DNA of 64,000 nt from Natranaerovirga pectinivora (GCF_004342165.1 NZ_SMAL01000002.1:124001-188000); one strand, 5' to 3'; shown: positions 27,282 through 36,478, numbered from the stretch's first letter. Translations and numbers: made by a program. Notes: generated by a model not told the origin, from the sequence alone.

Positions 27282-27595
27282 GTTAAGTCACCTTCCTTTA
27301 ATATTAGATACAGTCAAAAGGTCAATCCATACCGAAATTTTGAAATAGGTATTCTATGAATTATACCAAATAAACTTCAGATTGTTAAGAGTTTTTCTTA
27401 ATAAAGAATTATTGTCATTTCAAGATAAAAATGGTAGTATAATATTATTAACAATTATTGCTAAAATAATAATAAACCAACACTAATTCACATAATTATA
27501 AGAAGTTGAAGAAATAATAAAAAGATATATTTATTTACTGATTAGACTTTGACTAATATCTATATAAGAAATTATATTAAAAGGTGGAGAATCTT
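27282..27595. other. divergent leuC / ilvB control region
   Basis: The 314-bp region holds the leuC promoter on the minus strand and, for ilvB, a TATAAT at 27438-27443 whose best upstream hexamer TTGTCA is 20 bases away, so that promoter is weakly defined. I looked for a T-box (AGGGTGGNACCGCG) and found none, and no leader peptide rich in Leu/Ile/Val is evident. Control by a CodY-like repressor is possible, but I cannot point to a clear box. Confidence 0.5.
27360..27388 (-). promoter_or_regulatory. sigma-A-type promoter for leuCD
   Basis: On the minus strand, TTAACA, a 17-base spacer and a perfect TATAAT are seen about 80 bases before leuC. Confidence 0.7.
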
Positions 27596-29275
27596 ATGAA
27601 AATGATTGGGGCAGAAATTACCATAAAATTATTAGAGAATTGTGGCGTAAACACAATTATCGGTATGCCAGGAGGAGCCAACCTTCCTTTATATAACGCT
27701 TTATACAAGAGTAATATTAATCATATACTTGCAAGACATGAACAAGGCGCTGCTTTTATTGCCCAGGGGATATCTAGAGTTACTGGAAAAGCTGCAGTAT
27801 GCTTTGCCACATCAGGTCCAGGGGCAACGAATTTAATAACAGCATTAGCAGATGCGAAATTAGATTCGATCCCTTTAGTAGCAATAACAGGGCAAGTGCC
27901 ATACAATTTGATTGGAACAGACGCATTTCAAGAAGTAGATACTTATGGTCTCTCAATACCAGTGACAAAACATAATTTTTTGATCCGATCAATTGAAGAG
28001 TTATTTGAAGTCATACCATTAGCCTTTGAAATAGCTGAAACTGGTCGTCCAGGGCCAGTTCTTGTAGATATACCTAAGAACATTCAAAATGAATTGTTTG
28101 AGTTCCAGGAATTCCCCAAAAACCACTTAGATAAGAAAAAAGAAGAATATTACTTTCCTTCAGATACCATAAAAGAAGCTGCTGATTTAATTGATAAGGC
28201 TACGCGCCCTGTATTATATATGGGTGGTGGGATTATTCATTCAGATGCCCATAAAGAAGTATTAGAATTTGTTAGAAAAGGGTCTATACCAACAGCATCT
28301 ACCTTAATGGGATTAGGTGTAATACCTACAAATGAACCTCTTTACTTGGGGATGTTAGGGATGCATGGTGCTCGCTATACCAACTTAGTTTTGCATGAAT
28401 CGGATTTGGTTCTTGCTTTTGGGGTACGATTTGATGACAGAGCTGTAGGTAATATAACCAAATTTTGTCCAAATGCAAAAATCATTCATATTGACATAGA
28501 TCAATCAGAAATTAATAAAATTAGAAAAGCAGATGTTTCAATTATAGGCAATTTAAAAGATGTATTACCTGAGCTAACGAAGGCAATCACTAAAAAAACC
28601 AGAGAAGATTGGCTTGAACAAGTTGAAGAAATTAAAAAAAGACATCCTTTTGTACTTCCTAAAGAAAAAGAGCATCTTCATCCTTTGAATATTATTCAGT
28701 ACATCGGAAAGATTCTTCATGAGGATGCAATTATTACAACAGATGTAGGTCAACATCAAATGTGGGCAGCCCAAGTGTTCCCTTTCAAAAAACCACGAAC
28801 ATTTCTTACATCTGGAGGACTTGGTACAATGGGATTTGGACTCCCAGCAGCTATAGGTGCTGCACTGGCAAAACAAGATAATCAAGTCATATGTTTTAGT
28901 GGGGATGGATCTATTTTAATTAATATTCAAGAGTTAGCAACATTAGCGGATTTGAATTTAAATGTTAAGATCTTCATATTAAATAATGGTCATTTAGGAT
29001 TGGTGAGACAACAACAACAAATGTTTTTCGAAGAAAACTACATGGCTGCAAAGTTTGCAACAAACCCTGATTATGCATTAATAGCAAAAGGATTTGGCAT
29101 CAACTCTTGTAACTTATCAAAAGAAGAGGACCCAATAAAAGCATTAGAAAAAGTAATTAATAGTTCTGGGCCATGGCTAGTAGATATCCCTATCAAATCA
29201 GATGAAAATGTACTTCCAATAGTACCAGTTGGAAAAGGAAATACAGAGATGGTTGGAGGGGAAGCAGATGAATAA
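27596..29275 (+). CDS. ilvB: acetolactate synthase large (catalytic) subunit
   Basis: This 559-residue ThDP enzyme condenses pyruvate with pyruvate or 2-ketobutyrate. The catalytic Glu lies in ARHEQGAAFIAQG, and the ThDP/Mg motif is GDGSILINIQELAT...LNN. AVCFATSGPGATNLITALADA is the usual N-domain signature. The ATG at 27596 is preceded by AAGGTGGAG; an upstream GTG at 27584 would lie inside that ribosome site and is unlikely. It overlaps ilvN by 8 bases. It is biosynthetic, not the catabolic AlsS, judged by the paired regulatory subunit. Confidence 0.96.
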   Translation: MKMIGAEITIKLLENCGVNTIIGMPGGANLPLYNALYKSNINHILARHEQGAAFIAQGISRVTGKAAVCFATSGPGATNLITALADAKLDSIPLVAITGQVPYNLIGTDAFQEVDTYGLSIPVTKHNFLIRSIEELFEVIPLAFEIAETGRPGPVLVDIPKNIQNELFEFQEFPKNHLDKKKEEYYFPSDTIKEAADLIDKATRPVLYMGGGIIHSDAHKEVLEFVRKGSIPTASTLMGLGVIPTNEPLYLGMLGMHGARYTNLVLHESDLVLAFGVRFDDRAVGNITKFCPNAKIIHIDIDQSEINKIRKADVSIIGNLKDVLPELTKAITKKTREDWLEQVEEIKKRHPFVLPKEKEHLHPLNIIQYIGKILHEDAIITTDVGQHQMWAAQVFPFKKPRTFLTSGGLGTMGFGLPAAIGAALAKQDNQVICFSGDGSILINIQELATLADLNLNVKIFILNNGHLGLVRQQQQMFFEENYMAAKFATNPDYALIAKGFGINSCNLSKEEDPIKALEKVINSSGPWLVDIPIKSDENVLPIVPVGKGNTEMVGGEADE

Positions 29276-29552
29276 TTATGTTGTAATAGGTTTGTTGGTA
29301 AAAAACCATCCAGGTGTAATGTCTCATATTACTGGACTTTTTGCTAGAAGATCATTTAATGTTGAAGGGATTCTATGCGGAAGAGTAGAGGAAAATGAAA
29401 AGAAAAGTCATATTTATTTATTGGTAAAAAACGATGACTTTTTAGAGCAAATCGTAAAACAGTTAAATAAGCTTTATGATGTAGATGAAGTAAAAGTCTA
29501 TGAAGATGCAGATTATCAAATATTTAAAAATCTAAATAGATTTTTTGAATAG
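29268..29552 (+). CDS. ilvN: acetolactate synthase small (regulatory) subunit
   Basis: This 94-residue ACT-domain protein binds branched-chain amino acids and feedback-controls IlvB. LLVKNHPGVMSHITGLFARRSFNVEGI is the conserved ACT start (given here as the region of residues 7-33). It is shorter than the two-domain IlvH (about 160) and corresponds to the short IlvN form. ATG at 29268 has GGAGGG seven bases upstream; it overlaps the end of ilvB. Confidence 0.93.
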   Translation: MNNYVVIGLLVKNHPGVMSHITGLFARRSFNVEGILCGRVEENEKKSHIYLLVKNDDFLEQIVKQLNKLYDVDEVKVYEDADYQIFKNLNRFFE

Positions 29553-29600
29553 AAATCTGCAAGATGGAAGAAAAATTCTTGCAAAAAGCATAAAAACATA

Positions 29601-29629
29601 TTGAAATTTATATTAAGTCATGTTATAAT
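29601..29629 (+). promoter_or_regulatory. sigma-A-type promoter for DUF2294 gene
   Basis: TTGAAA, a 17-base spacer and a perfect TATAAT lie 30 bases before the start codon, so the leader is very short. Confidence 0.75.
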
Positions 29630-29658
29630 TCTGTGAATACAGTAAAAAGGGTGATAAA

Positions 29659-30015
29659 ATGACTAAGGGTCAAGCTGAAGCTAAAATTAGCGAAGCAATA
29701 AGTAAATTTGAAATTGAATTTATGGGTAGAGGACCCAAGCAAATAAAAACACTCATTATACAAGATTTAATTATTATTAGACTCCAGGGTTTCCTAAGTC
29801 AATCGGAACATAAATTGGCAGAGAGCAATCAAGGTGTAGAATTAATTAAAAAAATGAGAGTAACTCTTTTTGAAAGTGCAAGAGATTATTTAGAATCCAT
29901 CATTAAAGAAATAATAGATATGAATATTGTAAGTGTGCATTCAGATATAAGCACAAAAACAGGTGAGAAAATAATCGTATTAACCATGGAAGAGCATCTA
30001 GAAAATAAATTCTAA
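29659..30015 (+). CDS. DUF2294 domain-containing protein
   Basis: This 118-residue soluble protein matches the DUF2294 family: KISEAISKFEIEFMGRGPKQIKTLIIQD (residues about 9-36), a basic helix with SARDYLESIIKEI, and a C-terminal VHSDISTKTGEKIIVLT strand pair. The function is unknown; some homologues sit near Na+-dependent CO2/bicarbonate or organic-acid systems. It is a single-gene unit with its own promoter and terminator, just ahead of PEP carboxylase. Confidence 0.88.
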   Translation: MTKGQAEAKISEAISKFEIEFMGRGPKQIKTLIIQDLIIIRLQGFLSQSEHKLAESNQGVELIKKMRVTLFESARDYLESIIKEIIDMNIVSVHSDISTKTGEKIIVLTMEEHLENKF

Positions 30016-30061
30016 TTTCATATAGGAAGACAAAACGAAGAGTAAAAGCTAAGCGTAGAGT

Positions 30062-30113
30062 AATCCAATATCTAATTAACCTGAAAATAGGTTTAGTTGA
30101 TATTGGATTTTTT
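30062..30113 (+). terminator. strong terminator after DUF2294 gene
   Basis: A long hairpin (AATCCAATATC... paired with ...GATATTGGATT, about 20 pairs with a small interior mismatch) is followed by TTTTTT. Confidence 0.87.
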
Positions 30114-30207
30114 CGTGTAATATGGTTAAAATATTTAGAATTAGTAAAAGGACAATACCAATAAAATGGTTTTATATATATTTAAATAAAAAATGGAGGG
30201 TAAAAAA

Positions 30208-31818
30208 ATGAGAAAATTTCCAAGTTCGATGGTAACTCAGCATCCTGATAATGCTGATAAATATATACCAATACAGCAAGAACCAGAAGAAGCAATACAG
30301 GGACTAATAACACAAAATGATGGTGGATTAGGGATTGAAGAAATCATGATTGATTTTGAAGGGAAACTGACGCCATACCATCAAACATCACAAATAACTT
30401 TAGGATTAATTAACAAAGGTATAATACCAGGAAAAGACGTGTGTATAACACCAAGAATTCCAAATGCAAAGAAAGAACCTGTTTTTAGACAGTTAATGAG
30501 TATTATGTCATTAATAGAAACAAATGTATTAGCCTATAAACATACTTCTGTACAACCTATTGTAGAAACCATTGTACCAATGGTTGAAACAGGGGAAGAA
30601 ATTGTTCAACTTCAAGAAAGAATTAATTCGGTTATAGAATTAGGTAACAAAAACTATGATATAAAATTCCCGCTAAACAGTATCAAAGTAATACCACTTA
30701 TTGAAACTGTTCCAGCGCTAGTAAATGTAGAGGCTATTTTAGATGAGTATTTTAAAGGTAGTTTGGATCAAGGGCATAAAGTTGAAGATATGAGAATGAT
30801 GTTTGCAAGATCTGACTCTGCTATGTCGTATGGAATGGTTTCAGCCGTTTTATCTCTTTTAATTGCTATAAAGAAAACCCATCAATGGGGTAGAAAGAAC
30901 AATGTCAATGTGGGACCTATATTAGGATGTGGGTCACTACCTTTCAGAGGACATTTTACAAATGAAAATATTGAGAATATGTATAAAACATATTCAGGCA
31001 TTAAAACATTTACAATTCAATCTGGGTTAAGATATGACCACGGTGAAGATAAAACAAAATTGGCAGTAAACAATTTAAAAGAAAATATATCCAAATCTGA
31101 GGAAAGAAATTTCACAGAAGAAGATATGTTATTAATGCAAGAGTTTATAGGCATCTTCACTAAATATTATATTGGTACATTTATCAAAGTAATTGAAACA
31201 ATAGAAAAAATTGCTATATTTATGCCTAAAAACCGTGATAGACTAGCTGCAATAAAAACAGGATTAGATTATGTTAGAGAAGTTGCAGATATGAACGAAA
31301 TTGCTAGTATGGTAAAAGACCCCCAACTAAAAGAAGAACTTCTTAATATTAATACAGATATACATTGTGCTGTTCCAAGAGCAATTTCATTCACTGCGTC
31401 TATGTATACAATGGGTATACCACCAGAATTTATAGGCGTTGGAAGAGGATTAAAAGAGCTAAAGGAAAAATTTGGTCAAGAAGGCATTGATAAACTTATA
31501 GAATTTTATCCTTCGTTGAAAAATGATTTAGTGTTTGCTTCACAGTATGTCAACATAAATGTGTCAAAAAGAGTTGTATCAGAGGAAGCTAGATTAGAGT
31601 ATGAAGAAGATTATAACTTAGCTTGTGACATATTGAAGATTAATAATGAGATTGATGAAGACAATGATTTCTATCATACATTACTAAAATCTACTAGACC
31701 AATCATCTTACACTTAATTGGTAAAGACCAAGATATATTTAATGACATAGAAGAAGAAAAGAAAATTCTAAACGAATGGATAGTAAAAATGGGTAAAATT
31801 AGAGGTAGTTTAGGATAA
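30208..31818 (+). CDS. ppcA: archaeal-type phosphoenolpyruvate carboxylase
   Basis: This 536-residue enzyme adds bicarbonate to PEP to give oxaloacetate. It is the short archaeal type (PpcA), not the ~900-residue bacterial Ppc: it begins [16 protein letters not shown] and has [25 protein letters not shown] and [14 protein letters not shown] place the start at 30208, where GGAGGG lies seven bases upstream; an upstream ATG at 30193 contains that ribosome site. It supplies oxaloacetate for the aspartate family of amino acids, fitting its position after branched-chain synthesis genes. It is found sporadically in clostridia and lactic bacteria, a pattern usually explained by transfer. Confidence 0.95.
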   Translation: MRKFPSSMVTQHPDNADKYIPIQQEPEEAIQGLITQNDGGLGIEEIMIDFEGKLTPYHQTSQITLGLINKGIIPGKDVCITPRIPNAKKEPVFRQLMSIMSLIETNVLAYKHTSVQPIVETIVPMVETGEEIVQLQERINSVIELGNKNYDIKFPLNSIKVIPLIETVPALVNVEAILDEYFKGSLDQGHKVEDMRMMFARSDSAMSYGMVSAVLSLLIAIKKTHQWGRKNNVNVGPILGCGSLPFRGHFTNENIENMYKTYSGIKTFTIQSGLRYDHGEDKTKLAVNNLKENISKSEERNFTEEDMLLMQEFIGIFTKYYIGTFIKVIETIEKIAIFMPKNRDRLAAIKTGLDYVREVADMNEIASMVKDPQLKEELLNINTDIHCAVPRAISFTASMYTMGIPPEFIGVGRGLKELKEKFGQEGIDKLIEFYPSLKNDLVFASQYVNINVSKRVVSEEARLEYEEDYNLACDILKINNEIDEDNDFYHTLLKSTRPIILHLIGKDQDIFNDIEEEKKILNEWIVKMGKIRGSLG

Positions 31819-31820
31819 AA

Positions 31821-31850
31821 GAAATCCCCTGAGAAAAGGGGATTTTTTTT
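31821..31850 (+). terminator. terminator after ppcA
   Basis: AAATCCCCT pairs with AGGGGATTT around a short loop and is followed by a run of eight T. Confidence 0.92.
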
Positions 31851-31929
31851 AGTATAAATTATTTCTACTTGATATACATTTGTATAAAATGGTAAAATAA
31901 TAGCAAGATAAAAAAATGGGGGTATGCAT

Positions 31930-32265
31930 ATGGAAAAAAGAAGTATAGGTGTATCAATTCTTCTATCAATTATTACTTGTGGGATCTATAATTTAATATG
32001 GATGTATTCAATGGCAGATGATTTGATAAAATTTACAGATGATGCTGATGGAGAAGGTGCGGGAGTAGAAATTTTATTAGGTATAGTAACTTGTGGTTTA
32101 TACTTTTTTTACTGGTATTATAAAATGGGAAAAAGAATATACAAAGCCGAACTTAAAGCCAATAAACATGCAAGCGATGATTCAATCTTATATTTAATTT
32201 TAGCCATCTTTAGATTGGGTATTATTTCTAATGCTATTATTCAATCTAAAATTAATCAAATTTGA
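31930..32265 (+). CDS. DUF4234 membrane protein
   Basis: This 111-residue protein has three hydrophobic helices: residues 5-22 (IGVSILLSIITCGIYNLIW), about 45-65 (LLGIVTCGLYFFYWYY) and 87-105. The repeated ITCGIY/VTCGLYFFYW pattern is diagnostic of DUF4234 proteins. The start at 31930 is chosen because GGGGG at 31918-31922 is then properly spaced; the upstream ATG at 31924 is too close. Its function is unknown. It is translationally coupled to the next gene. Confidence 0.85.
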   Translation: MEKRSIGVSILLSIITCGIYNLIWMYSMADDLIKFTDDADGEGAGVEILLGIVTCGLYFFYWYYKMGKRIYKAELKANKHASDDSILYLILAIFRLGIISNAIIQSKINQI

Positions 32266-32675
32266 GAACTTTACCGAATCCGCTAAAGTTAGTACTCATC
32301 CTTGGTATTATTGGTGTAATAAGTATTGTTACAGGCTTTTTATTAAATATTAGCATTTGTATGTTTTATAACACGACTGGAATACCAAGCCCTAGCTGCG
32401 GTATGACAAGGGCTTTTATAAGTCTATTTAAAGGCAATATAGCAGATGCTTTTTGGTATCATCCTTTATTTGTATTACCATTATTATTACCTTTGTTGTA
32501 TATAAAACCCATAAGAGATAATAAAAAATGTCTTAATACATTAATTGCAATAGGCATAATCGTACTATTGGTTACTTGGGTTATTAGGTTGGTTTTATTA
32601 TTTCCTAATAGAGAACCTTTTTTATTTAACCCGAATGCATTAATCCCGAGAATATATGATTTTATATTTAACTAA
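32262..32675 (+). CDS. DUF2752 membrane protein
   Basis: This 137-residue protein matches DUF2752: the cysteine pair region PSPSCGMTRAFISLFKGN and the FWYHPLFVLPLL helix. Three or four membrane segments are predicted. It starts with TTG overlapping the stop of the DUF4234 gene (TTGA) and lacks its own clear ribosome site, so its synthesis depends on the upstream gene. The function is unknown; DUF2752 and DUF4234 genes occur as neighbours elsewhere in clostridia, as far as I recall. Confidence 0.85.
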   Translation: MRTLPNPLKLVLILGIIGVISIVTGFLLNISICMFYNTTGIPSPSCGMTRAFISLFKGNIADAFWYHPLFVLPLLLPLLYIKPIRDNKKCLNTLIAIGIIVLLVTWVIRLVLLFPNREPFLFNPNALIPRIYDFIFN

Positions 32676-32679
32676 AGTT

Positions 32680-32706
32680 AAGCGCTTACTTATGTAGGCG
32701 TTTTTT
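32680..32706 (+). terminator. terminator after DUF2752 gene
   Basis: A ten-pair stem containing two G/T pairs (32680-32689 with 32694-32703) is followed by a seven-T run. Confidence 0.8.
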
Positions 32707-32771
32707 TCAATTCAAAAGCAAGCTAAACGCGCAAATAGGCACTAATAGTGATTAATACCTAAGGCAAAATG

Positions 32772-32800
32772 GTTGACATAATATAGAATTATTGTTAACA
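32772..32800 (+). promoter_or_regulatory. sigma-A-type promoter for chitinase gene
   Basis: TTGACA, a 17-base spacer and TAACAT lie 50 bases before the start codon. Confidence 0.7.
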
Positions 32801-32850
32801 TTTAAAAATAAGTTACTGATTGATAAATATAAATTTAAGGAGTTGTTTGT

Positions 32851-34389
32851 ATGACAAAAGGGCTATATACTAACAAAAAAACAGTTGCTCTAATACTTGC
32901 CTTTGTAATGGTGTTTACTAGTGTATTCAGTTATAACATCTTTGCAAAACCCAATAATAAGGGGCCATCAGCACCGACTCATCTATTGGTAACTGGTGTA
33001 ACAGACACATCCATTTCATTTACGTGGACGGCTCCCAATGATAGGCCGCCTGTAAGATCTTATGATATTTATGTTAACAATATATTTACAGATAATACAA
33101 CATCTACTACATATACTTTAAATGGTTTAACATCAGAAACAACATATCATATTACTTTGAGAGCAATTGATTCATCAGGAAGCATATCTGCCCACAGTAA
33201 TGTTTTATCAGTAAAAACAAAAGAAACTTCACAAGAACCAGAGCCAATAGTAGAAGGACCAGTAGTAGAAGAACCAGTAGTAGAAGAACCAGTAATAGAA
33301 GAACCGATAGTAGAAAACCCAACACCAGATAGTACAACACGTGTCGTTGGTTACTACGCCGCTTGGGCTGCCTATTCAGGGTTCACGCCAGATAAAATAG
33401 ATGCAAGGAAACTGACCCATATTAATTATGCATTTGCTAACATTGGTAGTGACCTAAGAATTACAATGGGTTATCCTGACAGGGATCCATCAAATTTCGC
33501 TATGTTAAATGAATTAAAACAAGAAAATCCACATCTAAAAACCATCATTGCAGTAGGTGGATGGTCTTGGTCAGGGAGATTCTCTGATGCAGCACTAACT
33601 GAAACTTCAAGAAATATTTTTGCAGATAGTGTTGTAGATTTTATAGTTAAACACGGCTTTGACGGTGTGGATATTGACTGGGAATATCCAGTAAGTGGCG
33701 GATTATCTACTAATGTTAGAAGACCTGAAGACAAACAAAACTTTACTTTACTATTAAAAACATTACGTGAAAAACTAGATGCAAGAAGCGCAATGGATGG
33801 TAAAGACTATATCCTAACATTTGCAGGAGCAGCAGGCAGTTGGTATGTAAACAATACGGAATTACATAATATTCATCAATACGTTGATTTTGCAAACATA
33901 ATGACTTATGATATCCACGGTACATGGGATAAATATACAGATTTTAATGCCCCTTTATACAACAATAAAGATGCCTCTCCACAATATAAATGGAGTGTGG
34001 ATTCAAGTATTAATGCTTGGGTAAATGCAGGATTCCCTAAAGAAAAACTTGTAATGGGTGTTCCGTTTTATGGATATATCTATAACAATGTTCCTAATAT
34101 AAATAATGGTTTATATCAAACCTATTCTAGCGGGTCATCTATTACTTACAGAAATGTTGAGGCAAATTATTTGAATAATCCCGACTTTACACGTTATTAC
34201 CATGCTGAATCAATGGTGCCCTGGTTGTTTAATGGATCAACTTTTATCAGTTATGAAGATGAAGTATCTATAGGATTAAAAGCCAAATACATTCAACAAC
34301 AAGGATTAGGTGGTGCAATGATTTGGGAATTAAGCCATGACCCAAATAGAGTATTGCTTAATGCTTTATACAACGGTTTGCATAAATAA
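32851..34389 (+). CDS. secreted GH18 chitinase with FN3 domain
   Basis: This 512-residue protein has a signal peptide at residues 1-33 (hydrophobic VALILAFVMVFTSVFSYNIF, Ala-Lys after it) and a fibronectin type III domain at about 38-128. A Pro-Glu linker of five repeats follows at 132-156, then a GH18 barrel at about 164-510. The catalytic motif is DGVDIDWE with acid Glu278; MTYDIHG and the final GGAMIWELSHD are other GH18 core strands. It should hydrolyse chitin or chito-oligomers outside the cell. Substrate-binding beyond FN3 (no CBM5 or CBM12) and cell-wall anchoring (no LPXTG or SLH) are not seen. It has its own promoter and terminator. Confidence 0.95.
   Translation: MTKGLYTNKKTVALILAFVMVFTSVFSYNIFAKPNNKGPSAPTHLLVTGVTDTSISFTWTAPNDRPPVRSYDIYVNNIFTDNTTSTTYTLNGLTSETTYHITLRAIDSSGSISAHSNVLSVKTKETSQEPEPIVEGPVVEEPVVEEPVIEEPIVENPTPDSTTRVVGYYAAWAAYSGFTPDKIDARKLTHINYAFANIGSDLRITMGYPDRDPSNFAMLNELKQENPHLKTIIAVGGWSWSGRFSDAALTETSRNIFADSVVDFIVKHGFDGVDIDWEYPVSGGLSTNVRRPEDKQNFTLLLKTLREKLDARSAMDGKDYILTFAGAAGSWYVNNTELHNIHQYVDFANIMTYDIHGTWDKYTDFNAPLYNNKDASPQYKWSVDSSINAWVNAGFPKEKLVMGVPFYGYIYNNVPNINNGLYQTYSSGSSITYRNVEANYLNNPDFTRYYHAESMVPWLFNGSTFISYEDEVSIGLKAKYIQQQGLGGAMIWELSHDPNRVLLNALYNGLHK
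33244..33318 (+). repeat. 15-bp tandem repeats encoding P-V-V-E-E linker
   Basis: Five imperfect 15-base units (consensus CCAGTAGTAGAAGAA) inside the chitinase gene encode the acidic Pro-Glu linker between FN3 and GH18. They could vary in number by slippage. Confidence 0.9.
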
Positions 34390-34395
34390 TAATTT

Positions 34396-34436
34396 TAAAA
34401 TGCAATTGCTCTTTTTTAAAAGCAGTTGCATTTTTC
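34396..34436 (+). terminator. terminator after chitinase gene
   Basis: An 11-pair stem, ATGCAATTGCT with AGCAGTTGCAT (one G/T pair), is followed by TTTTT. Confidence 0.85.
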
Positions 34437-34612
34437 CTTTATACCTTTGGTAAATACAAAAAAATGTGGTAAGATATTTATATAACTCAACTTATGCCTC
34501 TTACTAATTTTAGAGACACAAGTTTCGCTGAAAATGTAGTTTCCAAATCCAAACAAGTTTGTAGATTGCATTTTTCAATTTATTATACAAAGTTTTGAGG
34601 AGTTTTTTAGAT

Positions 34613-35515
34613 ATGGTAAAAGGACTTAAAGATGATAATAGAAGTAGAAACTACCTAATTATAGCAGAAAATTTTTATATAGAAGGACAACTAGAAAAAG
34701 CTCTTGTTTTTTATAAAAAGTCATTGGGTTTTATAAATGATGATATTGAGGAAAAAATAGACTTATTATTTAATATAGCTTTAATAAACGATGAATTAGA
34801 AAACAAAGATGAAGCCTTAAAAATTTACAATGAAATTATAGCATATAAACCTAAATATGCAGGTGCTTATTATGGAAAAGCAATTGTTTACGATGAATTA
34901 GGCAATAAAGATAAAGCATTAGAAAATTATTTTAAAGCTGTAGAGTATGATCCTGAATATGATAGAGCCTATTTTTATATTGCCAATATTTATGATGAGA
35001 TAGAAGAAAAAAATAAAGCCATTGAATATTATAAAAAAGTTGTAAGAATAAAAGCAGATGATTATATTGCATTTAATAATATGGCTGCCATATACGAAGA
35101 ATTAAAAGAATATGACATGGCTCTTGAAATGGTAAATGAAAGTATATCAATTCATTCTGGTTATTTTAGATCTTTGTTTAATAAAGGTGTAATACTAAAA
35201 GGGCTAAATAGAAGAGAAGAAGCTATTGAATATTATGATAAGTCTATAGAGGTGGACCCTAATTACCCTTTCTCTTATCTTAATAAATCTGTTATCTATA
35301 TAGAAAGGAAAGACTACAAAAATGCCATAAAGACATTAAGTGTAGGTATAAAAAACAACCCGGAAACAGGTTTCTTATATTATAATAGGGCTTGCTCCTA
35401 TGCAAAATTGGGTGAAAAAGAAATGGCCAAGAAAGATTTAGAAAAAGCCATTGAGTTAAACCCTTTATTTAAAGAAAGGTCAAAAATGGATCTTGATTTA
35501 GAAAATATATTATAA
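34613..35515 (+). CDS. tetratricopeptide-repeat protein
   Basis: This 300-residue soluble protein is composed almost wholly of about eight 34-residue TPR units, for example EKALVFYKKSLGFIND, KDKALENYFKAVEYDPEYDRAYF and REEAIEYYDKSIEVDPNYPFSYL. It has no signal peptide or membrane helix, so it is probably a cytosolic scaffold. The start at 34613 follows AGGAG by ten bases; a TTG at 34595 precedes that site. The partner is unknown, and no secretion or sporulation gene is adjacent. Confidence 0.88.
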   Translation: MVKGLKDDNRSRNYLIIAENFYIEGQLEKALVFYKKSLGFINDDIEEKIDLLFNIALINDELENKDEALKIYNEIIAYKPKYAGAYYGKAIVYDELGNKDKALENYFKAVEYDPEYDRAYFYIANIYDEIEEKNKAIEYYKKVVRIKADDYIAFNNMAAIYEELKEYDMALEMVNESISIHSGYFRSLFNKGVILKGLNRREEAIEYYDKSIEVDPNYPFSYLNKSVIYIERKDYKNAIKTLSVGIKNNPETGFLYYNRACSYAKLGEKEMAKKDLEKAIELNPLFKERSKMDLDLENIL

Positions 35516-35619
35516 GTATATCACTACGTGATTTGTATTTTTTTCCCATATATAAATAAAACTTTGTGCAAATGTCACTTAAAATCAGTTCAAAAGAATG
35601 TAAATTTAGATAAGATAAA

Positions 35620-35730
35620 GTGATTCAAAAATAAGTTATCAATAATGCACAAGAAAACCCTAAACTGGCATCTTGGTTTAGGATGGAAAAAAGCGAGTAT
35701 CTATTATATAATAATATTGTGCAATAAAAA
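35620..35730 (+). promoter_or_regulatory. structured leader/operator region upstream of DhuI-like gene
   Basis: A perfect 7-bp inverted repeat, CCTAAAC...GTTTAGG, at about 35658-35682 lies inside an outer pair TGCACAA (35646-35652) and TTGTGCA, which ends just before the AGGAGGG ribosome site. As RNA, the outer stem could affect translation; as DNA, the inner repeat could be an operator. A TATATAATAATATT stretch between them could also be a -10 region. Confidence 0.35.
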
Positions 35731-35744
35731 AAGGAGGGTTTTAA

Positions 35745-36383
35745 ATGAAAATAGCTTTAATAAATGAAAATAGCCAAGCAGCAAAAAATGAAATTATCTA
35801 TACTACTTTACAAAAAGTTGTAGAGCCTATGGGTCATGAGGTCTTTAATTATGGTATGTATACAGCTGATGATGAAACTCAGTTAACATATGTAATGTGT
35901 GGTTTATTATCATCAATATTATTAGAAACAAAAGCAGCGGATTTTGTTGTTACAGGATGTGGTACTGGTGAAGGTGCTATGTTAGCAGCTAACGCATTCC
36001 CAGGAGTATTATGCGGACACATAGTAGATCCTGCTGATGCTTTCTTATTTGCTCAAATTAACGATGGTAACTCAGTATCATTACCTTTTGCAAAAGGATT
36101 TGGTTGGGGAGCTGAATTAAATCTTCAATACATTTTTGAGAAATTATTCCAAGGTGAAAAAGGTCAAGGATATCCAGTAGATAGAGTTGAGCCACAACAA
36201 AGAAATAAAAAAATCTTAGATGAAGTTAAGAAAGTAACACATGTTGACTTATTAACTATCTTAAAAAACATTGATCAAGAATTCTTAAAAACAGCCGTTA
36301 GTGGTGCTAAGTTTAAAGAATATTTCTTTGCTAATTGTGAAGAAAGTGAAATTACGGAGTATATAAAAAGTATTGTAGAATAG
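35745..36383 (+). CDS. dhuI: RpiB/LacAB-family sugar isomerase, DhuI-like (5-keto-uronate isomerase)
   Basis: This 212-residue protein of the RpiB/LacAB fold has the active-site loop TGCGTGEGAMLAANAFPGV, where the catalytic Cys is seen. It is longer than RpiB (about 150) because of a C-terminal extension. This long form resembles streptococcal DhuI, which isomerises 4-deoxy-5-hexosulose-uronate from unsaturated glycosaminoglycan or pectin disaccharides; the recognition is from memory. The GH28 enzyme 0.8 kb downstream supports a uronate role. It begins with ATG after a perfect AAGGAGGG. Confidence 0.8.
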   Translation: MKIALINENSQAAKNEIIYTTLQKVVEPMGHEVFNYGMYTADDETQLTYVMCGLLSSILLETKAADFVVTGCGTGEGAMLAANAFPGVLCGHIVDPADAFLFAQINDGNSVSLPFAKGFGWGAELNLQYIFEKLFQGEKGQGYPVDRVEPQQRNKKILDEVKKVTHVDLLTILKNIDQEFLKTAVSGAKFKEYFFANCEESEITEYIKSIVE

Positions 36384-36445
36384 TTATAGGATAATATTTT
36401 TTTATGACAGTACATAGTACTTAAAAATAAATACAATTGATGATA

Positions 36446-36478
36446 TATAAAGGCACTCTTTCTTAGAGTGCCTTTATA
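36446..36478. terminator. terminator after DhuI-like gene
   Basis: A perfect 14-bp stem (36446-36459 with 36465-36478) has a weak T tract (CCTTTATA). Confidence 0.75.

Noticed and set aside
27282-27595. T-box or leucine attenuator upstream of leuC or ilvB
   Set aside because: No AGGGTGGNACCGCG T-box sequence, no terminator hairpin with a T run, and no Leu-rich leader peptide could be found on either strand.
33244-33318. short regular repeats as a possible CRISPR array
   Set aside because: Units are 15 bp, directly adjacent, without spacers, in frame with the chitinase, and no cas gene is near.
33152-33340. minus-strand ORF rich in Leu/Val
   Set aside because: It is the reverse of the Pro-Glu repeat linker of the chitinase and is a product of the tandem repeat, not a gene.
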